Source of the DNA: Clostridia bacterium
GTDB taxonomy: Bacteria; Bacillota; Clostridia; Oscillospirales; Acutalibacteraceae
Assembly (NCBI GenBank): GCA_017472225.1
Contig: JAFUQS010000073.1
Coordinates: 1-39,942, forward strand
Direction of reading: 5' to 3'
DNA length: 39,942 bases
Position 1 is the first letter of the stretch. The number at the start of each line of letters is the position of its first letter. Under the pieces are notes generated by a model. It made no database searches. It worked only from the letters and a program-made list of their open reading frames with translations, and had not been told where the DNA came from. This document shows, one piece after another, positions 33,972-39,942 of this stretch. The position numbers were made by a program, and so were the translations under genes.

Positions 33972-34542
33972 TGCAGTTTTTGAAACCTCTTTCGGCACCT
34001 CCGGGCAGCTTAAAACATCTGATTTGCCTGAGATTGCTTTTTCAGGCAGGTCAAATGTGGGAAAAAGCTCACTTCTTAATCGTCTTCTCGGTAGGAAATC
34101 TCTCGCAAGAGTCAGCTCAATGCCGGGAAAAACGGTTACAATTAACTTTTTTAAGCTTGATTCATGCCGTTTTGTTGACCTGCCCGGTTACGGTTATGCT
34201 AAGGTTTCACATGATGAAAAAATCCGTTGGGCTGACCTTATGGAGGGGTATTTCTCTTCGGGAAGAAATCTTAAGCTTGTAGTTCAGCTTATTGATATGC
34301 GCCATGCCCCTTCGCAGCAGGATATCGATATGATTGAATATATGACAGCTAATGAAATACCCTTCATTGTTGCACTCACCAAGTGTGATAAACTCAATAA
34401 AAGTGAGAGAATGAAGCAGCTTTCTGAAATCTGCGGAATTCTCACAGCATATGGTAGTATCAGTGTTGTACCTTTTTCGGCAACAAAAGGGGAGGGCGTT
34501 GAAGAATTAAGAGGTCTTATTGCCAAAGCTCTTGAAAAATGA
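33958..34542 (+). CDS. engB: Ribosome biogenesis GTP-binding protein EngB/YsxC
   Basis: EngB (YsxC/YihA) is an essential GTPase needed for late assembly of the 50S subunit. G1 GRSNVGKSS (about 30-38), G3 DLPGYG (about 75-80), G4 TKCDK (about 140-144) and the SATKGEGVEEL G5 region are visible in 194 residues, the normal size. The ribosome site AGGAGG at 33948-33953 lies within lon, and the start overlaps the lon stop by 14 bases. Confidence 0.96.
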   Translation: MRFDNAVFETSFGTSGQLKTSDLPEIAFSGRSNVGKSSLLNRLLGRKSLARVSSMPGKTVTINFFKLDSCRFVDLPGYGYAKVSHDEKIRWADLMEGYFSSGRNLKLVVQLIDMRHAPSQQDIDMIEYMTANEIPFIVALTKCDKLNKSERMKQLSEICGILTAYGSISVVPFSATKGEGVEELRGLIAKALEK

Positions 34543-34553
34543 GGTGAGAGAAT

Positions 34554-35126
34554 TTGAAAAAACTATTTTCAGAAAAAATGAAGGCAAACCCGATAATAGC
34601 CGGAGTCAAGGATATCAATAACCTTGAAGATGCTTTGAACTCGGAATGTGAAATCATATTTCTCCTTTGCGGAACAATTTTCAATCTCAAGGAAATTGTA
34701 CAGAAGGCAAAGGATAAAAATAAGATAATTTTCATTCATGTTGATTTGGTTGACGGCTTTTCCAAGGATGCGACCGCCCTGAAATACATCAATGATGAAA
34801 TCAGACCCGACGGAATAATTTCCACAAAAAACAGTCAGCTCAAGGTTGCAAAATCTCTTGGTATGCTGACCGTACAGAGGATTTTCATCATTGATTCACT
34901 TTCAATTGAAACAGCCGTCAAGGCATCTCAGATGATAAATCCCGATGCTATTGAAATAATGCCGGGGATTATGCCGAGAATTACCAAGCAGCTCAGTTCG
35001 AGTCTTGATGTGCCTGTTATTGTGGGCGGACTTATAAGCGAAAAAGAAGAAGTTTTAAACGCAATTGAAAGCGGAGCACTTGGTGTTTCCACATCAGCAA
35101 AAACTATCTGGGAGATGAAATTATGA
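34554..35126 (+). CDS. glpP: Glycerol-3-phosphate-responsive antiterminator GlpP
   Basis: GlpP binds leader mRNA in the presence of glycerol 3-phosphate and prevents termination ahead of glp genes in Bacillus subtilis. This 190-residue protein keeps the family pattern: IIAGVKDINNLEDAL, IIFLLCGTIFNLKEI, IFIHVDLVDGFSKD, IEIMPGIMPRIT and PVIVGGLISEKEEV, a (beta/alpha)-barrel-like fold. The start is TTG at 34554 with GAGGTGAGA upstream. No glp catabolic genes lie in the window, so its targets are elsewhere or it has another role. It follows engB by 11 bases and overlaps the next gene by four. Confidence 0.9.
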   Translation: MKKLFSEKMKANPIIAGVKDINNLEDALNSECEIIFLLCGTIFNLKEIVQKAKDKNKIIFIHVDLVDGFSKDATALKYINDEIRPDGIISTKNSQLKVAKSLGMLTVQRIFIIDSLSIETAVKASQMINPDAIEIMPGIMPRITKQLSSSLDVPVIVGGLISEKEEVLNAIESGALGVSTSAKTIWEMKL

Positions 35127-35680
35127 TAAACATCAGAAAGTATGAACCTAAAGATAAAGAAAATTTAGTTAAAGTTCTTTATGAAACATCATCATTGCCG
35201 ATTGAAACCGAAGCACAAAGAAAGTTTCTTGAGCTTATGTTTAATGATTATTACACAGAAACAGAGCCTGATTGCTGTTTTGTTGCCGCAAATGAAGATG
35301 ATGAGGCTGTGGGCTACATAATTTGTGCAAGGGATTTTGACACATATGCCAAGAATTTCAAGAATTTTTATCTGCCTGAAATTAAAGAACTCGGCTTCGG
35401 CTTTTACACAATGGCATTAGGTGAAATTTTTATTCACAAGCTCATTTCAAAAAAGTATCCCGCACATCTGCATATCGATATTCTTGATGTTTGTCAGGGT
35501 CAGGGTGTCGGAACAAGACTTGTCAGCGCACTTTCGGAATATCTCGGCTCAACGGGAACTCACGGCCTTATGCTTTCCTGTGGAATGAAGAACACAAAAG
35601 CTGTTAAATTTTACAAGAAAAATAACTTTAAAATTATCATGAATTTTATGGGAAACTGTCTCATGGGAAAAGAAGTATAA
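35123..35680 (+). CDS. GNAT-family N-acetyltransferase
   Basis: This 185-residue protein has the GNAT fold: an N-terminal NIRKYEPKDKENLVKVLYE start, a central acidic insertion, and the acetyl-CoA loop VCQGQGVGTRLVSALSEYL (Q/R-x-x-G-x-G/A) at about residues 126-144. The C-terminal segment ends GMKNTKAVKFYKKNNFK, the usual beta-6/7 region. Its ATG overlaps the glpP stop (ATGA). Substrate cannot be read from sequence. It resembles the group acting on small metabolites more than the RimI type, but that is a weak judgement. Confidence 0.85.
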   Translation: MINIRKYEPKDKENLVKVLYETSSLPIETEAQRKFLELMFNDYYTETEPDCCFVAANEDDEAVGYIICARDFDTYAKNFKNFYLPEIKELGFGFYTMALGEIFIHKLISKKYPAHLHIDILDVCQGQGVGTRLVSALSEYLGSTGTHGLMLSCGMKNTKAVKFYKKNNFKIIMNFMGNCLMGKEV

Positions 35681-35738
35681 TATTTTGTATAAAGCGCTTA
35701 ATTCGGTCCATAATATTCACAAAAGGAGTTGACTTAAG

Positions 35739-35954
35739 ATGCTTGATAAAATTGCTTTAATTCTCACTATCATCGGTGGTATCAACTGGGGCCTTATCGG
35801 TATTTTCCAATTTGATCTGGTTGCATGGATTTTCGGTGGACAAAGTGCTATTATCTCGAGAATCATTTACACCCTTGTTGCATTAGGCGCCATTTGGTGC
35901 ATTTCCCTGCTTTTCGGTGAGAGAAAAGTTGTCAATGACGCTGAAAAGGAATAA
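35739..35954 (+). CDS. DUF378-domain small membrane protein
   Basis: This 71-residue protein has two membrane helices (about 5-25 and 40-60) and the family pattern LTIIGGINWGLIGIFQFDLV followed by SRIIYTLVALGAIW. It belongs to DUF378 (YuzA type), whose function is unknown. The ribosome site AAAGGAG precedes the ATG. A terminator follows it, and the mobile-element boundary begins about 190 bases later, so it is the last chromosomal gene on this side. Confidence 0.9.
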   Translation: MLDKIALILTIIGGINWGLIGIFQFDLVAWIFGGQSAIISRIIYTLVALGAIWCISLLFGERKVVNDAEKE

Positions 35955-35981
35955 TAAAACTAAAAAGCGACTTGCTTGATT

Positions 35982-36027
35982 CCTCCTATGATAGATGCTT
36001 AATTCTACCATAGGAGGTTTCTTTTTA
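35982..36027 (+). terminator. Terminator after the DUF378 gene
   Basis: CCTCCTATG at 35982-35990 pairs perfectly with CATAGGAGG at 36009-36017, followed by TTTCTTTTTA. Confidence 0.85.
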
Positions 36028-36103
36028 TAGTATCTGCTTTCTCAACCTGCTGCACACTTCCGAAGCAAGTGCGATGGCAATAGGAACTGCCTCGGGATAA
36101 AAG

Positions 36104-36138
36104 AAAAAACTCCTTGAAGGATAAAACCTTCAAGGAGT
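36104..36138 (-). terminator. Terminator downstream of the tRNA-Ser-like sequence
   Basis: ACTCCTTGAAGG (36109-36120) pairs perfectly with CCTTCAAGGAGT (36127-36138). On the minus strand it is followed by six T residues, so it terminates transcription leaving the tRNA-like sequence. It is the only other thing in the otherwise gene-free stretch 36028-36377 besides the tRNA-like att site and the TGCGAGA repeats. Confidence 0.85.
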
Positions 36139-36141
36139 CCT

Positions 36142-36198
36142 TGGCGGAGACGGCGAGATTCGAACTCGCGGGGGATTGCTCCCTAACTGATTTCGAGC
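36142..36198 (-). other. Candidate att site (left end of integrated element)
   Basis: This is the part matching a tRNA-Ser 3' half, CCA to the anticodon loop. The chromosomal terminator and genes lie to its left, and element-type genes to its right, so it should be one attachment site. The intact tRNA-Ser and the second copy are expected at the other end of the element, outside the window. Confidence 0.55.
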
Positions 36199-36230
36199 AA
36201 AAGGCAGTATCTACCGCACCGCCCCTCTCC
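36142..36230 (-). tRNA. tRNA-Ser(CGA)-like sequence; probable displaced 3' half at an attachment site
   Basis: Reading the minus strand, everything from the anticodon loop onward is canonical: loop CTCGAAA (anticodon CGA), variable arm GGG/CCC, T arm GCGAG-TTCGAAT-CTCGC, acceptor strand CGTCTCC, G and encoded CCA. The 5' half is not: the anticodon stem is TTTTG against TCAGT, position 8 is G, and the acceptor GGAGAGG mismatches once. The total of 89 bases is a normal tRNA-Ser length. The clean break at the anticodon loop is what a tyrosine recombinase leaves when an element integrates into a tRNA gene and displaces its 3' half. A decayed tRNA pseudogene is the alternative. A functional tRNA is unlikely. 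Confidence 0.6.
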
Positions 36231-36263
36231 GTCCCTGAAAACTGCATCTGATACGCCACATTC

Positions 36264-36321
36264 TGCGAGATTTTGCAAAACCCACGAATTTTTGCGAGAA
36301 ATTTGCGAGATAGATGCGAGA
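36264..36321. repeat. Four TGCGAGA direct repeats beside the att site
   Basis: TGCGAGA occurs at 36264-36270, 36293-36299, 36304-36310 and 36315-36321. The last three are spaced by exactly 11 bases, about one helical turn. Such iterated short sites beside an att core are typical arm-type sites for integrase or sites for excisionase. Confidence 0.55.
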
Positions 36322-36377
36322 AAAAAGTAAAAACTCCTTTGGATATTCTCGGGTGAATAAACATAAGGAGAATAAGA

Positions 36378-36635
36378 ATGAACCAAGAAAAACAAAGAGA
36401 AGCATATCAAAAGATGCTCAAAAAATGTCCCGATATCTTAACACCAATGAAAGCGGTTCGCTGGTCGCCCATCGGTAAAAACACCATCTACGCCGCACTC
36501 AAAAATGGTGAGATAGAATCCTATACATACAAAGGTGGTTACATCTTCACGAAGGACGCCTTCATAGATTACCTCGTCAAGACCACCAATGATAAAGGCA
36601 GAGGATATACCATCCGAGGTGATAAGAAATGTTGA
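36378..36635 (+). CDS. Small excisionase-like helix-turn-helix protein
   Basis: This 85-residue basic protein has a winged-helix-type pattern: LTPMKAVRWSPIGKNTIYAA (helix-turn-helix, about 21-40), LKNGEIESYTYKG (wing) and IFTKDAFIDYLVKTT. It resembles MerR-like excisionase/AlpA HTH proteins, which bend att DNA and control direction of recombination. The ribosome site AAGGAG lies seven bases upstream. It sits directly beside the candidate att site and the TGCGAGA repeats, which fits such a role. It overlaps the next gene by seven bases. No integrase gene is in the window. Confidence 0.7.
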   Translation: MNQEKQREAYQKMLKKCPDILTPMKAVRWSPIGKNTIYAALKNGEIESYTYKGGYIFTKDAFIDYLVKTTNDKGRGYTIRGDKKC

Positions 36636-37183
36636 GCAGCTTACCGCAAGTGCTATCAGGTGAACAAGTGCGTTGCGCCCTGCATATCAGCAAACGCAAG
36701 TGCGCCTGGATACTCAACAACGGCTTCATCAAATGCCAGAACACCGGCAAAAGAACAAGAAAATATACCGTGCTGAAGGAAGACCTGCTCACTTACATAG
36801 AGGACTCGACCAAACACCCCGAAAAATATGTCACACCATACGCCGAGTTCTCAACCACAAAGTATGGGAACACACGCAAACCCCGACCACGCAAAACAGG
36901 GTTTCCTTCCTCTCTGCCGTTATCCTTCCGCCCGTGGCTCAAACAGGAATTCGAAACCGTTCCCGATGCACTTACCGTACCGCAGGTCATCGCCACCACA
37001 GGCTACACCGATAACACCGTCAACCGCTGGCTCCGCCAAGGCCACCTAAAGTCCGTCCAAACACAAACTACAAAAATAATCCCAAAGATATGGCTCATCG
37101 ATTTCTACTGCTCCTACGCCTACACCATAACAAATATGTCCGATAAGCACATCAAGCTTATGCAAAAATTCTTTAACAAATAA
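36629..37183 (+). CDS. Protein with two excisionase-like HTH domains
   Basis: This 184-residue protein appears to contain two similar DNA-binding modules. The first (about 9-57) reads VLSGEQVRCALHISKRKCAW, then a wing NGFIKCQNTGKRTRKYTV and EDLLTYIE. The second (about 113-155) reads ALTVPQVIATTGYTDNTVN, then RWLRQGHLKSVQ and a IWLIDFY end. A Pro/Arg/Lys-rich linker joins them. The pattern suggests binding to two half-sites. The base composition is richer in C than in neighbouring genes, a sign of separate origin. It overlaps the small HTH gene by seven bases and is closed by a terminator. Function is inferred only from fold-like pattern and position. Confidence 0.65.
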   Translation: MLSSLPQVLSGEQVRCALHISKRKCAWILNNGFIKCQNTGKRTRKYTVLKEDLLTYIEDSTKHPEKYVTPYAEFSTTKYGNTRKPRPRKTGFPSSLPLSFRPWLKQEFETVPDALTVPQVIATTGYTDNTVNRWLRQGHLKSVQTQTTKIIPKIWLIDFYCSYAYTITNMSDKHIKLMQKFFNK

Positions 37184-37186
37184 CAC

Positions 37187-37240
37187 AAAACCTCGGCTAA
37201 AATGAGTAAATCTCATATTTTAGCCGAGGTTTTATTTTTG
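37187..37240 (+). terminator. Strong terminator after the two HTH genes
   Basis: AAAACCTCGGCTAAAATGAG (37187-37206) pairs with CTCATATTTTAGCCGAGGTTTT (37212-37233) with one bulge, followed by ATTTTTG. It divides the att-proximal module from the cargo. Confidence 0.9.
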
Positions 37241-37309
37241 TGAAACTTGTTTAATTAAGATAAAAAACTGAAATTTAAGAAAAAATGCAGTTAACGCTAT
37301 ATTTATTTG

Positions 37310-37338
37310 TTGCAAAAATTTAAGCATGGTGATATAAT
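37310..37338 (+). promoter_or_regulatory. Sigma-A promoter of the XRE/membrane protein unit
   Basis: TTGCAA at 37310-37315 and perfect TATAAT at 37333-37338 have a 17-base spacer. The ribosome site GAGGTG follows at 37365-37370. Confidence 0.65.
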
Positions 37339-37375
37339 AAATTTGTCGAATTATAATTTTTTATGAGGTGTACTT

Positions 37376-37582
37376 ATGGCTGTTAGTTACAAGAAACTAT
37401 GGAAGCTCTTAATTGACCACGATATGAAGAAAAAAGATCTTGCTAAGGTTGCAGATATCAGTAATTATACTATCACAAAAATGAGCAAAGGTGAAAATGT
37501 TACTGTTGATACCCTTGGCAAAATTTGTGCTGCCTTAAATTGCGGTGTGGATGATATTATGGAATTCATCCCCGAGAAATAA
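37376..37582 (+). CDS. XRE-family (Cro/C1-type) transcriptional regulator
   Basis: This 68-residue protein is a single Cro/C1 helix-turn-helix domain of the short 'YvaO/HTH_26' kind: LWKLLIDHDMKKKDLAKVAD, then ISNYTITKMSKGENVTVDTL and ICAALNCGVDDIMEF. Such small regulators often control restriction-modification, toxin-antitoxin or element genes. It has its own promoter and a GAGGTG ribosome site five bases upstream. The membrane protein gene starts 14 bases after its stop, so it probably regulates that unit. Confidence 0.88.
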   Translation: MAVSYKKLWKLLIDHDMKKKDLAKVADISNYTITKMSKGENVTVDTLGKICAALNCGVDDIMEFIPEK

Positions 37583-37596
37583 AGTGAGGTCCTACC

Positions 37597-38160
37597 ATGC
37601 TTGAAAAAATATTTGATCTTATAAAAAATAACTTTAAGAACCCAAAATTATACGTTTTTCTATTAATTATATTGTTAACGGCCTTAGTACTATTTCCTTA
37701 TATTGACGCCAATTTCTTTTACTATAACCGAGTAAATGACCGTATTGATATTTTAACAAAAGTTTCTGAAATCAATATTGAGCAAATACAAGAAAATGAA
37801 ATATTGCACAAAGAATACAATAGTATTCTCGCCGAAATTGATAAACAATCTACCGGAAGTGTAGGCAGTGTTTTCATAAAAGAATCTAACAATACAGTTA
37901 ATTTGATCAAGTTTATAACTGGTGGCTCGCTTGTATGGATTATAGCATTGCTATGCTTTTTCATTAGGGGGTTTAAAAATTGGGGATATCGTATATTGGG
38001 ATTCGTGTTTTTTGCAGGGCTTGGCTGTGTGTTTGGGCTTGCGGCTAAAGCAATACCTACTATTGCAAACCCTATGGTAAATTATATTGGTTTTCCAGTT
38101 TTACTCATAATTGTAATTGCGTTGCTTGCTACTGTAGGAAAAAATAAGAAAAGTGTTTAG
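37597..38160 (+). CDS. Unknown four-helix membrane protein
   Basis: I do not recognise this 187-residue protein. It has a membrane helix at about 18-38, an extended polar and partly coiled loop (39-100) rich in Glu and Ile, and three more helices (about 104-124, 130-150, 158-180), ending in a Lys-rich tail. The ribosome site GTGAGG lies upstream. It follows an XRE regulator by 14 bases and precedes a small coiled-coil membrane protein by 10, and the three seem to be one transcript. Membrane proteins paired with a small regulator on an element can be toxins, immunity or defence effectors; none of these is shown. Confidence 0.7.
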   Translation: MLEKIFDLIKNNFKNPKLYVFLLIILLTALVLFPYIDANFFYYNRVNDRIDILTKVSEINIEQIQENEILHKEYNSILAEIDKQSTGSVGSVFIKESNNTVNLIKFITGGSLVWIIALLCFFIRGFKNWGYRILGFVFFAGLGCVFGLAAKAIPTIANPMVNYIGFPVLLIIVIALLATVGKNKKSV

Positions 38161-38170
38161 GGGTTAAATA

Positions 38171-38602
38171 ATGATAACAGAGTTTATAATTGAAGTTTTG
38201 TCTTCGCTTATGTCTGGTTTGACGGGTATTAGCGATACTTTTATTGAACTGTTCTTTAGAAAAAAACAGATATTAAAGGAAGACAAAAAGAAACAAGAAA
38301 CATTATCAAAAAAACTCGAAAAACTGACCGAGAATCTTCACGAAACATCTGTGCTAATGGCGGAAATAGAAACGGAATTTCAACAGCAAAAAGAATTAGC
38401 CGAAAAATGGAGCAAAGAGGCTGAAACTTCGCAAATCATAGCATCCATGAGTGAAAAAGAAGTTGAAGCGGTCACTAAGATTTTTGGTGGTATACTTAAA
38501 GAAGATGAAAAGAAATCAAGTAAAAAATCGTGGTGGTGGAATCTTTTCTTTTGCATTCTTGGCATTATTGGTGGTTATTTAGTATCAAAATATCTGCTAT
38601 AG
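38171..38602 (+). CDS. Unknown coiled-coil protein with C-terminal membrane anchor
   Basis: This 143-residue protein is tail-anchored. Residues 1-28 are mildly hydrophobic, 29-85 form a long charged coiled coil (with EKLTENLHETSVLMAEIETE), then a linker ending KSSKKSWWW and a membrane helix at about 121-140. It could bring an oligomeric coiled coil to the membrane next to the four-helix protein encoded upstream. The ribosome site AGGGG lies upstream. No known family was recognised. It is the last gene before a separate promoterless-looking gap and the restriction-like gene. Confidence 0.7.
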   Translation: MITEFIIEVLSSLMSGLTGISDTFIELFFRKKQILKEDKKKQETLSKKLEKLTENLHETSVLMAEIETEFQQQKELAEKWSKEAETSQIIASMSEKEVEAVTKIFGGILKEDEKKSSKKSWWWNLFFCILGIIGGYLVSKYLL

Positions 38603-38655
38603 TCCGTATTATGGGACATCAAATTTGTTAGAATTATTATATCATGGTGAGGATT

Positions 38656-39633
38656 ATGGAAGAAAATCGAATTGATATAAAAGAAAATTTTATATATAAG
38701 CTCGATAATGAACTGCTGGAGATATTATTAAAAGATCGCTCCTCAAAGAAAAACATTATTTGGGCTACAGATAACTATGCACATAAAGGCTTCGGTTATC
38801 AATTTTCAGATGAGATAACTATTATGGCGATTACTGGTCATAAAGGCGGCGTAGTAAAGCCGAGAACCGAGAAATCCAAAAAAGAGCAAGCAGACCGTAT
38901 CCGTGACAAAGCGGAAGTGTTCACCCCTTCTTGGATATGTAATAAACAGAATAATCTCGTTGATAACGCATGGTTTGGAACGGATTTTGTGTTCAACGAA
39001 GAAGTCGATAAGACTTGGACTGCAACCACCGAGCCGATTGTGTTTCCTACCGCAACAGGCAAGACATGGCAAGATTATATTAACGATGTTCGCTTAGAAA
39101 TTACTTGCGGCGAAGCACCATATCTTGTCAGCCGTTATGATACTGTAAGTGGATATATGATAGAACTTTCACAGCGCATCGGATTGCTGGATCGAAAACT
39201 GCGCGTTGTAAGTGAGAACACGCATACAGAGGAAGAATGGTTAAAATGGGCAATCAAATCCTTCCAAAACACCTATGGCTATGATTGGCAAGGCGATAAT
39301 GTTCTTCTGGCAAGAGAGAACCTGCTCTTTACCTTTATCGACTACTACAAAGCAAAGTTTGATAAAGAGCCGACTATTGATATTCTCAGAAAAATTGCCG
39401 ATATACTTTCGTGGAATATATGGCAGATGGATGGCTTGAAATTTGTTATCCCCGAAAGCTGTAAAGAAGTAGAAGAAGGCCAGCTTACGCTATTTGATAT
39501 GAATACCGAAAAGCAGCCATGTCCCGGATGTGCCAAGAACGATCCTTATGCACACACAGGAATTTACTGTATCATTAAGGATTGGAAGGCAAACAAGAAG
39601 GTCACCTTCGTGTCTCTCCTAAAAAAAGATTGA
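38656..39633 (+). CDS. 'Restriction endonuclease subunit M'-like protein
   Basis: This 325-residue protein shows a segment KAEVFTPSWICNKQNN like the FTP region that precedes the SAM-binding domain in N6-adenine methylases, followed by conserved stretches LEITCGEAPYLVSRYD, RIGLLDRKLRVV, YGYDWQGDNVLLARENLL and ILSWNIWQMDGL. From memory these belong to a family annotated as restriction subunit M in gut Firmicutes. No NPPY/DPPY catalytic motif is visible, so methylase activity is doubtful. A CPGCAKND Cys pair lies near the end. I chose the ATG at 38656 with GGTGAGG just upstream rather than 38644. The next gene starts 13 bases later, so the two are paired. A defence role is inference. Confidence 0.65.
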   Translation: MEENRIDIKENFIYKLDNELLEILLKDRSSKKNIIWATDNYAHKGFGYQFSDEITIMAITGHKGGVVKPRTEKSKKEQADRIRDKAEVFTPSWICNKQNNLVDNAWFGTDFVFNEEVDKTWTATTEPIVFPTATGKTWQDYINDVRLEITCGEAPYLVSRYDTVSGYMIELSQRIGLLDRKLRVVSENTHTEEEWLKWAIKSFQNTYGYDWQGDNVLLARENLLFTFIDYYKAKFDKEPTIDILRKIADILSWNIWQMDGLKFVIPESCKEVEEGQLTLFDMNTEKQPCPGCAKNDPYAHTGIYCIIKDWKANKKVTFVSLLKKD

Positions 39634-39646
39634 TTGGAGCATTATA

Positions 39647-39942
39647 ATGAAAGATTTAAGCATACTTGACAGCTTAATAACAGGGCGTGTAGAACCTCAT
39701 ATATATGCTTTTACTACGAATACGATCCCGAACTATCTGAAGGTTGGCGATACCTACCGTCCCGTGTCCAAGCGACTCAGCGAATGGCGAGAGTATTTCC
39801 CAAATCTTGAGCAGAAGTTTGAAGGAAGCGCGAGAATCACAGACGATGTGTATTTCCGTGACTTTGCAGTTAATTACTTCTTAGAATAGGAAAAACACAT
39901 AATCCGTCTTCAAGAAACTGAACTCCCCGAAGTAGTATACAA
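39647..39942 (+). pseudogene. GIY-YIG/T5orf172-like N-terminal domain with in-frame TAG, cut by window edge
   Basis: The frame opens at 39647 (GGAG nine bases upstream) and encodes 80 residues with HIYAFTTNTIPNYLKVGDTY, SKRLSEWREYFPNL and DDVYFRDFAVNYFLE. This matches the start of T5orf172/GIY-YIG domains that in such loci lead into large helicase proteins. A TAG at 39887-39889 stops it. The same frame then continues open for 17 codons to the window edge (EKHIIRLQETELPEVVY), and this still reads like the family. So it may be an amber-mutated gene, a sequencing error, or, less likely, a readthrough case. It follows the subunit-M-like gene by 13 bases. Confidence 0.6.

Noticed and set aside
36142-36230. 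Functional tRNA-Ser
   Set aside because: The anticodon stem does not pair (TTTTG with TCAGT), position 8 is G and the acceptor has a mismatch; only the 3' half is canonical.
1-39942. CRISPR arrays and rRNA genes
   Set aside because: No regularly spaced 20-40-base repeats and no rRNA-like sequence were seen on either strand.

Overview
The window looks like a chromosome segment of a low-GC, spore-forming, anaerobic Clostridia, probably a gut Oscillospiraceae/Ruminococcaceae-type organism. The reasons are inference from content: spoIID and cwlD sporulation genes, an [FeFe]-hydrogenase maturation set (hydE, hydG, hydF), clostridial-type long PRPP synthetase, GPH-type sugar symporters, strong AGGAGG ribosome sites and consensus sigma-A promoters. 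No species can be named from the sequence alone.

Layout. (1) 1-2000 is accessory DNA: the start of a tnpV-like gene and a DUF6809-like gene on the minus strand, a gene-free stretch with two terminator-type hairpins and a 166-bp nest of inverted repeats, and a SHOCT-domain membrane protein. (2) 2000-10240 is chromosomal: pgsA, a GH31 alpha-glycosidase divergent from a GPH sugar symporter/lysoplasmalogenase-like pair, comM/yifB and spoIID. (3) 10240-17830 is a forward run: citrate synthase, an unknown membrane protein, an AEC transporter broken by a frameshift, lgt, folD, an Sfp-type phosphopantetheinyl transferase and a second GPH symporter. (4) 17860-20810 carries cwlD-like amidase, radA and a DUF6873-like gene. 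(5) 20821-25010 is the hydrogenase maturation operon (TM1266-type regulator, hydE, hydG, hydF), preceded by a consensus promoter and a leader with a terminator hairpin. (6) 25020-28350 holds, on the minus strand, an M28 peptidase, prs and an mscS-type channel. (7) 28415-31420 is a zinc uptake operon: a Fur-family (Zur-like) regulator with a perfect 7-1-7 operator at its own promoter, znuC, and a single gene fusing the ZnuB permease to the ZnuA binding protein. (8) 31476-36027 carries lon, engB, glpP, a GNAT acetyltransferase and a DUF378 protein.

(9) From about 36140 to the right edge is an integrated element. Its left boundary is a minus-strand tRNA-Ser-like 3' half (anticodon loop to CCA) whose 5' half does not pair, still followed by the chromosomal terminator. 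Next to it lie four TGCGAGA repeats, two small excisionase-like HTH genes, an XRE regulator, two unknown membrane proteins, a 'restriction subunit M'-like gene and the start of a GIY-YIG/T5orf172-like gene that has an in-frame TAG. This is the most likely place for an undescribed (possibly defence) cargo system; the element continues beyond the window.
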